Shown: positions 56,556 to 64,000 of the stretch, piece by piece
Layout: each line of letters begins with the position of its first letter
Position numbering within the stretch: position 1 is the first letter of the stretch
Assembly: GCA_016584495.1 (NCBI GenBank)
Contig: WAID01000003.1
Coordinates: 5,536,501 to 5,600,500, forward strand
Source of the DNA: Celoporthe dispersa
Lineage: Eukaryota > Ascomycota > Sordariomycetes > Diaporthales > Cryphonectriaceae
Direction: 5' to 3'
DNA length: 64,000 bases
The notes under the pieces: model-generated
Told to the model about the DNA's origin: nothing
The model's database searches: none
The model's input: the letters and a program-made list of their open reading frames with translations, nothing else
Translations under genes and position numbers: made by a program

Positions 56556-59500
56556 CTACCTAGGTGCCTGACCCTCGACGAACTCGAGGGCATCCTCCGT
56601 GTCGTAGCAGCCAATGGCAGACGACTTGTTGCGGAACGTCACGCCATAACACTTGTCTGCAACATGGACGATCTCAGGACGGAAGGTTGTGCAGATGAAC
56701 TGCGTGCCAGCCTCCTTGGAGAGCGACTGGAGCAGCTCTGCCACCGCCGTCCGGTACTGCGCGTCGAGGTTGGCGTCGACCTCGTCAAAGATGACAAACG
56801 GACTGCTCTCTGCGCCCTGGAGGGCAAAGATCAGGCAGAGGGCGCACAAACCTGCCGAACATGTTAGCTTGCACAGGATGGCCAGTACGCCACCACCCTC
56901 CCGGGGGGGGATGGGGGAGGGGTGGGAGGTAGACTCACTCTTCTGACCGCCACTGAGCTGTTGGATCTTCTGCTGCTCGTCCATCACCTTCGAGTTGAAC
57001 GACACGTTGATGCTCACACCCGTGTAGCTCTCGTAACCACCGCCCTTGTTGTTCTCCTCATCCGAGTCTTCTGCTGCATCTCGGCGCTTGTCGGTCTTGC
57101 GCTCGATCCTGAGACGACCGTGGCCGGCAGGCACCAGACGCTCAAAGATCTCAGCGAATCCCTTGGACACTTGTTTGAACGTCCGTTCGACTGCCTCATC
57201 CTTGCGTTCATCAAGGTGTGCAATGAGATCCTCGATCGAAGCCTGTGAGGCATCGAGCTCTTGCCGTCGCCTCAGGAGCTGCTCCTGCTGGTTCGTAAAG
57301 TTGGTGTACTGCTCGAAGGCCTTCTTGTTGACATGCTTGTACTTCTTGAGCTTTTCGTTGCATGTGCGAAGCCTCTTGTGGATCTCGTTCGTCTTGAGTT
57401 TCACAAACTTTGTGAACGCCTCGTCTGGCAGAACGCCGAGATCGCGGATGTTCTTGGCGCACTCTTCTATGTCGTTCGTGATGAGATGCTTCCTCTGGGC
57501 GCTCTTCTCTATCCTCTTCTGCTGCTTTTCCATCTGTCGCGCGAGGTCCTGAAGTTGTTGCTGCTTGCCTTCTATGGTCGACTCGACCTCAGTAATCTGG
57601 CTCCCAACCTCCTCGGCCTGGGCCTCATTTTCCTCCAGTCTGTTCTTGATGGCCCCGGCAGACTTCATGATCTTCTTGAGCTCCTTCTGCGCGTCGGCGT
57701 AGCTGCTGCCGCCATCTGCAGAAGAAGAGCTCTCAAAGGCCAGGCTGCTCAGCTGGTCTTCCTTGAGCCGCAAGTTCTGGCGCAGATCTGTGTCAAGGAT
57801 TGCATGTCGGGTGCTCACTTCCCGGCGAGCCCGAGCTACCTCGTTCCAGTCCTTTTGCAACTGTTGTACTTGGACAGCAAGCGCCTCCAGCTGCTGCTCC
57901 TCGTGCCCCGTTAGCGCCTTCTTGAAATCGGAGGCTAGCTCCTGCTCAAGATTCTCCAGCATGCCACCGAAGTCGTGCATGTTCTTGTCAACCTGGGCCC
58001 TTCTGGTCGCCGCCGCGTCGAGGTGTTCGCGAGCTCGCTCCAGCTGGCTTTGCTTCTGCCGCAGCTTATTCCTGAGGGGCTCTAGACTTGAATCAATTTG
58101 TCTCAGATCCCCCTCCTTCTTGTGCAGCTCTCCAAGGGCATCGTTGATCTCCTGATCTGTTTGAGCTGCCTTTTTGTGGGTGGCGCTGGACTTGGACAGT
58201 ATCTCATCGAGCTTGTCACGCCATTGGTTGACGGCCGAGACCGCCTGCAGACGTGATTTGCGCGAATCGATGAAGCCGCCCGAGATAACACCCCTCTTGT
58301 TGATGATATCTCCGTCAGATGTGATAGCGTCAACGTTGTGGCTCCTCGCATATTGACTGCCGGTCTGCAGATTGTTCGTTACGACCGTCTTGCCGAAGAC
58401 TTGTTGGAAGGCATCGTCAAACTGTGGGTCGTACTCGATCTTGCTGATCAGAGGGATAATGTCGCTCGCGCGCGGCATGTTGATCTTTCTGGGCTTGAGC
58501 TGCGCAAGAGGCATGAAGGTAATGCGACCTCCATGTCTCTTGTATAGCTCGGTGGCGAGCATGCTCGATGTCTTCTCATTATCGACGACGTAGTGGAATA
58601 GGCTGGTACCTGCTGTTTGCTCAACAGCAATCCGATACGCCTCAGGAACCTCCATCAGCTCGGCTAAAGTTCCGTACGCCCCAGGAATGTCTTTCTCCAG
58701 CTTGAGTTGGCGCAGAGTAGCCAAGCCTCTGGCGGTCGCATGGTCCATGGCGTAGGAAAGCTCACGCTCTGCGCGGTCCTTCTCTTCTCTTGTCCTGGCG
58801 AGCACCGTGTCGAGCTTGTCATTCTCCCGGAGGAGCCGCTTTCGCTCATCGTAACGGATGTCGTAGACCTCCTGTGCTGCAGCGACTTCATCAATCACGG
58901 ACTGCCTACCAGACCCAAAACTCTCGAGTTGAGCGCGAATGTCCGCGATGTCCTTGTCCAGCTGCTGAATCGAAGCTTTGACATGCTGCACCTCTTCCTC
59001 AGCGTCAACAAAGACCGACCTTTGCTTGGCGATAGTGAGATTAAGCTCGGTAATCTCTTTTCGTAGGAAGTTATCCCGTTCGGCCTTGGTCTTGAATTGC
59101 GCACCACGACTCTGCTTGTTGAGGAGACGAGTCCTGCTGTTCTCGACGACATCAAGAGCCCTCTTGGCCTCATCTTCCTTCTCCTTGCGTTTCTCAAGCT
59201 CAGGAACGAGCTTCTTGAGCTCTGCCTCCTTCGCTCTGATCTCCTTCCTGACCATTTCTAGCTCCTTGTCGTGCTGTCGCTTGGCCTGATCCCGAGATGA
59301 TTGGCTGTCAGCGAGGCTCTTGACTTTGAGCTCTGCCTTCGCGCGGGCCTTTGCGCTCTCGCGCCTGTCTTCTTCGAGCTGGCGCCGCTCGACCTGCAGC
59401 AGGTTTAGGTTCTGCTGCAAGGAGCTGTGTTTGGACTCCAATTCCGCAATGGCTCTCTGTCCTCTTGTCAGTGCCATGCGCTGTTCCGAGTCATTCTCGC

Positions 59501-60315
59501 CGCCGTCCTTCATTGCTGATTCGAGCTCCTCGAGGAGAGTCTCCGCGGCCATCTGTTGTTGATAGTAGTACGCATATTCCAGGCAGCGCCGTTCCCTGTC
59601 AGCGCTCTGGAATCCTCGAAGCTCCTCCTTCTCCTCTTCCAGCTCGACTAGGCGCTCCTTGATGTAGTCCAGCAGCTCATCGATCTTCTCTCTCTTGTTG
59701 CTTGTGTCATGCATAATCTTCAACGACTCGGCGCGCTTGTCCTCGTACAGTTGGGTGCCGGCAATCTCCTTGAGCAGGGCCAGGCGGTCCTTCTCCTTCA
59801 TGTTGGTGAGCGCCGTGACGCGTCCCTGCGGCACGATGTAGAACGGCTGGGTCCTCGAGAAGCCTGCCGTATCAAGCAGCTGCATGACCTCCTTCTTCGC
59901 CCAGACCTTCTTGTCTACCGAGTATTCATCTTTCTTGTGCCCGATCGTCCTCCGTATGGCGACCTCGTCTTCGTCGATGGTTGTGAACCGGCGATGGGGT
60001 CTCGAGTTGTCGAAGATGACTTCGACGTACGCGGTAGCGACAGCAGAGCCTGAACCTTCGTGGAGCAGCGCGGCGCGCTCCTCACGGCTGAGATTGTTGT
60101 AGGCATCACTCAGTACGAAGCGGATGGCCGCGAAGAAATTGCTCTTGCCCGAGCCATTTCGTCCCACGACAACGTTCGTTCCCGGCGAGAAGGGCTCGAT
60201 GATCGTCTGATCCTTGTAGCTGTGGATGTGTGTTAGTCTGTAATGGTAGCGACAAGTGGGTTGGAGGCGGCGCAAACCTCTTGAAGCCCTGGATGATAAT
60301 CTGCTTGATGTACAT
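56556..60315 (-). CDS. SMC3: Cohesin subunit Smc3
   Basis: Smc3 pairs with Smc1 and the kleisin in the cohesin ring for sister-chromatid cohesion and loop formation. Exons are 60278-60315, 56939-60219 and 56556-56851, exactly 1,204 aa with no frame break. The start MYIKQIIIQGFKSYKDQT is the classical SMC3 N-terminus. Walker A is GRNGSGKSN (residues 32-40). The Eco1-type acetylated lysine pair lies in GHKKDEYSVDKK (Lys108-Lys109). Long coiled coils flank the hinge (about 510-660; GAYGTLAELMEVPEAYRIAV, ITSDGDIINKRGVISGGF). The ABC signature LSGGQKS is followed by CALCLIFALQ, then Walker B FVIFDEVDANLD and the D/H region FICTTFRPEIVHVADKCYGV. The first intron is 58 bp. The second (56852-56938, 87 bp, branch GCTAAC) falls inside the signature Ser codon and happens to be stop-free and in frame. 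Confidence 0.97.
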
Positions 60316-60429
60316 CTTGCCGATCAACGCAGCAGCGGCGCGTCGCAGCTGCTGAGGAAAACAACCTCCAGCTCAATCAGCGTGACTCTTCGATGTCCAA
60401 TGCCCTTCGCAATGGTGATAGGAGTATTA

Positions 60430-60508
60430 ACGCGACCGGTTGTGCTCGAGGAGATGTGTTGAGCGTTGTCAGGTCGGTGGGTGGTGCAAGTTAAGTTACG
60501 CGACGCGA
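60430..60508 (-). promoter_or_regulatory. Three TCGCGT (ACGCGA) motifs upstream of SMC3
   Basis: ACGCGA occurs at 60430-60435, 60498-60503 and 60503-60508, the last two overlapping by one base, 115-193 bp upstream of the SMC3 start. This resembles the MCB element (ACGCGT) bound by MBF at G1/S genes. Regulation of SMC3 by MBF is known in yeast; its extension here is inference. Confidence 0.45.
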
Positions 60509-61794
60509 CGCCGTTTTGGCTACAGGTTAAGCAGTAACGCCCGATGATCTAGCTGCGGGGGCCTTCCTATCAAGACTTGCTGACATAAGTAGGTTACGGA
60601 ACCTCAATACCAACCATAGGCTAGACAAGGTACCTATCGGGTTCCGCAGCCGAATTTCGAGCATTTACAGTTGTAGAAATTGACTGTTCAATAGTGAATT
60701 ACTTGGACGGGAAGTGAACACAATGTAATTTATGGACGTGGTCGTGAGTTTGCATGCAAGGTGCTTGACTTCTGTGGGAGCGAGATATAGGTCCGCACCC
60801 CCTTCCTCAGGGCGAGCGACTATATCTTTCGCACCGTTACCATCGCTAGGCTTTTTCTTTCTTCTTCTTTCTCTCTTTTCGAGGTACTGCCATGTGGAAC
60901 CGGGCACAACTGCATTGAAACGTCTAACAAGACTGTGACCTAGTCATGAATGGCTGAGAAGTGAAAGTGACGAGACATGCCCATGAGATACTATAGGTAG
61001 CCTTGTACAGCGTTGCGGCCCCCCTGACGATCAATAGTACGCAACATCATGGCCAACTCTCTCTCTCTCTCAGTCTTGGCGGCTTGATGAGATCTGTACG
61101 ATCAGCATGATGTGTTCCGGACAAAGAGACGTAAGAAAACTTTGGCCGGTTTGAGTAGCTTCTGTATTTCGTCAGAGATGGTAAATTTGCACAATGGGTG
61201 TTGAGTAAACCATTTTCTGGTTGATTTCGACGTGGCTCAGCCGACCTCCCGAGCGTGCCGGTACATGCGTCACAGCAAGTTCACGCGCTTATCCTAAAGA
61301 GAAAAAAAAAAGTAGGCAACAATCTGGGCCTGGGGATCTGTTTGAGACTACAAAGTATCTCTTTTCGCCGGCAATATAGCAGGAGGAACCACTTCGCAAG
61401 ACTCATACCATAAGCTCAAGCCAGAGCAATTCCGTTGTGAGCAAAACCAGGGCTGCTGTTAACGCCGATGAGCCAGTTGTTGAATATTGGGGGAAGGAGC
61501 AACTGTACTAGTGAAAGCCATGGGCAGGGATGTGCTCTGCCACGGCCCTCCGGATCGAGAGTTTGGGCCGAATGACCCAAGACCAGCCTTGTCGTATTGT
61601 CCCATGAGTTTTTTTTCCTTGACTTTAAATGCTCTGCGGGACTTTTGGCTGGGTGCGAATTTTTTGGAGATGCTCACGCTGTCTGAACAGGAGAGTGACC
61701 GTGCTAACAGGCGGGAGAAAGCCAGTGGGTTGCGGCAGCGTTGGCGAAAGTGCATAGGTGGCCTCTCACGTGGGTGGCGCTCTGGCAATTATGA

Positions 61795-61828
61795 GGCGGG
61801 CACGGCGGGCACGGCGGGCAAGGTAGGC
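61795..61828. repeat. Tandem 9-bp repeat (GGCGGGCAC-type)
   Basis: Three near-identical 9-bp GC-rich units are followed by a decayed copy, in the SMC3-MOT1 intergenic region. Confidence 0.7.
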
Positions 61829-62525
61829 AGACAACCTGGATGGCGTGTCGGAGATCTGAAGCACGTGCCAGACGGAGCGAGGGAGGACGTTTCGCAGAGA
61901 GTTGATGCAGACTGTTCTGAACAAGGTGTCCACTACGAAAAGCCTCAAGACACTGCTTTGAATCATCAAGGTATGCGCGCACGCATGCGAAGGGAGAGCT
62001 GCAGAGCATGTATACATCCTCTCCTTAGTAAGGGGATGGATGAGGGTTCATGATCTGGCGGCTGGTCAGGATGGAACTTCCCCAATATTGCCACTATTCA
62101 GATGATCAATCTTGAAGGCTGGATGGAACTAGAAGTGGCAGGGACGATGAAGATGTAAGGGACGCTAAGCAGAGCTGGTGTGGATCTAGCTTCCACTATC
62201 GTTATCAACCGGCTAATCATCAAAGGCTACGTGAGCCAGAGGAGTTTTGAGTGAAGAAAAGGCGCGAGGGAAGGACAGGCCTGATGGCGATAAAAAAAGC
62301 CAAGCCCTGAAAAAATTTGGTTGTCCACAGGCGGCGGCCTTACTGCTCTGGTCCCAGAAGTGGCAGACACGGGAGCAGGGGATGGCTCGTGCGCTAGTCC
62401 TAAATCAGTCGGAGTTGTGCAGGGAAGTAACGGTTGGGGCCAGTCCCACGCGATTATAAAAATAAGGACACCTTAGATATAGAAGGCCACGCCCGCCCCT
62501 GGGGTGATTTCTCTCACAAGCTCGC

Positions 62526-62556
62526 TGCCGCTGCTGCTGCCGCCGCCGCCGCCGCT
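62526..62556. repeat. (GCC/GCT)n trinucleotide repeat
   Basis: About ten GCC or GCT units lie about 850 bp upstream of MOT1. It is followed at 62588-62640 by a degenerate CCCAGG hexamer array. Confidence 0.75.
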
Positions 62557-62587
62557 GTGAAGCCTTGCCTTGTTGTCCACAGACCGC

Positions 62588-62640
62588 GCCCAGGCCCAGG
62601 CCCAGATCCAGACCCAAGGCCCATACCCAGATCTCAGCCC
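62588..62640. repeat. Degenerate CCCAGG-type hexamer array
   Basis: Seven or eight imperfect copies of a CCCAGG/CCCAGA-like unit lie upstream of MOT1. Confidence 0.6.
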
Positions 62641-63405
62641 CAGACCCGCCGCGGTACTGCATGAAAAAGCAACGAAACTGGCACCACATCCTTCTGCACT
62701 ACAGCATCAGCAGCCAACATTACCCACCGCGGCCCAGGTCCCAACCTCAACCTGCAAACCCACATCGGCGCATTCCGCACGTCAAAGTTTCAGATCTCAC
62801 TGCAAGTTCGTGTAGTTTTTGATCGCGACGCCCAGCCTCGACGAACTTGTTTTAAAAAAAAAATCATCACCAAACGCCACACAAAAAAAGAAAAGAAAAA
62901 ACAATTTCCACAGTCCACCTTCGCGCTCTTATCATTCTGGTCCTCTTCAATTCCCCCCGCAGCTATCTGCAGCATCTCGACTTCCGGTTGCAGCACCTGC
63001 CTGCTTTCTGCCATCTCAACAACACACAAGTGCGAGACAGATTACTCGAAAGGAAGAGTAGGTGCCTCATCGCCCCACAGCGGCAGCCTGATTGGACAGC
63101 TTTTATCTTAGCCTGTCGCCCACGCAGGTAAGTCGCTTCACCTCTGTTATATTCGATCCCAGAGCATGTATTCAGTCGGCATGATTTGTATGATCGTCTA
63201 TCAGAATTTAGATTGATAATATTTTCTTGAATTCGCGCCTTCTTCTGCAGTATTTTCTGACCATGCATCCTAGGTTCAATGATCAATTGGGCTTGCTGCC
63301 TCTGAAACACCTGAAAAAGTGGATTTGATGGCTTCGTCGCGCTGCCAGTAGCTTCTAATCTTTCTTTCGACTGCCCATCTGGTTCGCGCCATGATATAGT
63401 TCAAG

Positions 63406-64000
63406 ATGGCATCAAGACTCGATCGCCTTGTCACGTAGGTCTCATCTTGCCACTGATATCCCCCACCTGATCTGCTCTCGGGTTAACATTTTTCAGTATC
63501 CTGGAGACTGGGAGCACCCGTCTCATCCGGGACACGGCCGTGAACCAGCTTGCCGACTGGCAGAAGCATCAACCGGAGGAGCTTTTTAACCTGCTCTCTC
63601 GAGTGGTCCCTTACCTGCGACACAAGGACTGGGAGACTCGGTCAACTGCTGCTAAGGCCATCGGCAAGATTATCGAAAATGCAGAGGCTTACGACCCGAA
63701 CGCAGATGAGGAGCCCGTGGCGCCTAAGAAGCAGGACGAAGACGACGGGAATGGCTTCGTCAAGAAGGAGGACAAGGAGGCGCCAGCACTTCCTGAGGAT
63801 GACACGTTGAGCCTAGACACCCTCAACGTGACCAGCATAATAAAATACGGCAGAGAGCTACTTCGAGGTGGCACCATCGACTATGCACTCGGTGCATTGG
63901 ACCCACAGGCCCGTCTTGTTCACCAAAAGAAGACTCTCATTGGTCGACTGGGCCTACTTGGCCGTCCATACGAGGACGAGGAGTTGCCTGTCTCTCGTGA
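63406..64000 (+). CDS. MOT1: Mot1/BTAF1, TBP-displacing Swi2/Snf2 ATPase (5' end only)
   Basis: Mot1 uses ATP to remove TBP from DNA and redistributes it among promoters. Only the first ~175 residues are in the window. Exon 1 is 63406-63434 (MASRLDRLVT). A 62-bp intron (63435-63496, GTAGGT..TTTCAG) splits the Thr codon, and exon 2 continues ILETGSTRLIRDTAVNQLAD to the right edge. The conserved HEAT segments VVPYLRHKDWETRSTAAKAI and SIIKYGRELLRGGTIDYAL, then TLIGRLGLLGRPYEDEELPV, are diagnostic of the Mot1 N-terminus. An acidic/lysine-rich loop separates them. The Snf2 ATPase domain lies beyond the window. No frame break was seen in this part. Confidence 0.95.

Larger units (their letters stand above)
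60316..63405. other. Intergenic region between divergent SMC3 and MOT1
   Basis: About 3.1 kb. It holds the SMC3 promoter at the left and a MOT1 promoter and leader at the right. Tandem GC-rich repeats occur at 61795-61828, 62526-62556 and 62588-62640. The 188-codon open stretch at 61487-62053 lacks an ATG start and has no recognisable content. No gene is supportable. Confidence 0.55.

Noticed and set aside
61487..62053. 188-codon open frame between SMC3 and MOT1
   Set aside because: No ATG at its start and composition dominated by tandem GC-rich repeats.

Overview
The window is nuclear DNA of a filamentous ascomycete, most probably a Sordariomycete. Evidence: short introns (about 55-85 bp) with GTANGT-type donors and CTRAC/CTAAC branch sites, GC-rich coding sequence, pyrimidine-rich leaders, and fungal-type proteins, notably STE12 with a STE domain plus two C2H2 fingers and a conserved fungal protein resembling DUF7582. 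I cannot name the genus. I saw no transposon, CRISPR array, rRNA or convincing tRNA.

Layout: UTP10 (minus, runs off the left edge) and NOC3 (plus) share a 465-bp divergent promoter. About 12.6 kb without a supportable gene follows, then a roughly 1.3-kb leader with no ATG, then STE12 (20658-23169). FAF1 (minus) and HIS6 (plus) form a second divergent pair. An RGG-containing hypothetical protein and POP3 lie on the minus strand. A giant USP34-like deubiquitinase gene in seven exons occupies 35218-43451. Next come the DUF7582-like gene (46458-48674), a PRCC-domain protein (minus) divergent from the TORC2 subunit SIN1 (plus), a small Ser/Ala-rich secreted protein, cohesin SMC3 (minus) and the 5' end of MOT1 (plus, runs off the right edge).

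Several genes share a theme: UTP10, NOC3, FAF1 and POP3 all act in pre-rRNA or tRNA processing, and STE12 and SIN1 are signalling components. I see no evidence of a dedicated gene cluster or of horizontal transfer.

The main technical signal is that about fifteen single-base-scale frame breaks interrupt otherwise well-conserved, mostly essential genes. They often fall in short homopolymers and include both gains and losses, while SMC3, HIS6, POP3 and the DUF7582-like gene are clean. This looks like residual indel error in a long-read or pyrosequencing assembly rather than pseudogenisation. The affected CDS are therefore given as whole genes with the breaks noted.

The most interesting biology I see is in STE12. 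Exon 3 is exactly 28 codons between two phase-2 introns and equals one zinc-finger repeat, so skipping it would rebuild one intact finger. The gene also sits behind a very long ATG-free leader and a 12-kb gene-poor region. Other candidates are a stop-free 87-bp intron next to the SMC3 ABC signature, three TCGCGT sites upstream of SMC3, and a G-quadruplex-prone tract in the first intron of HIS6.
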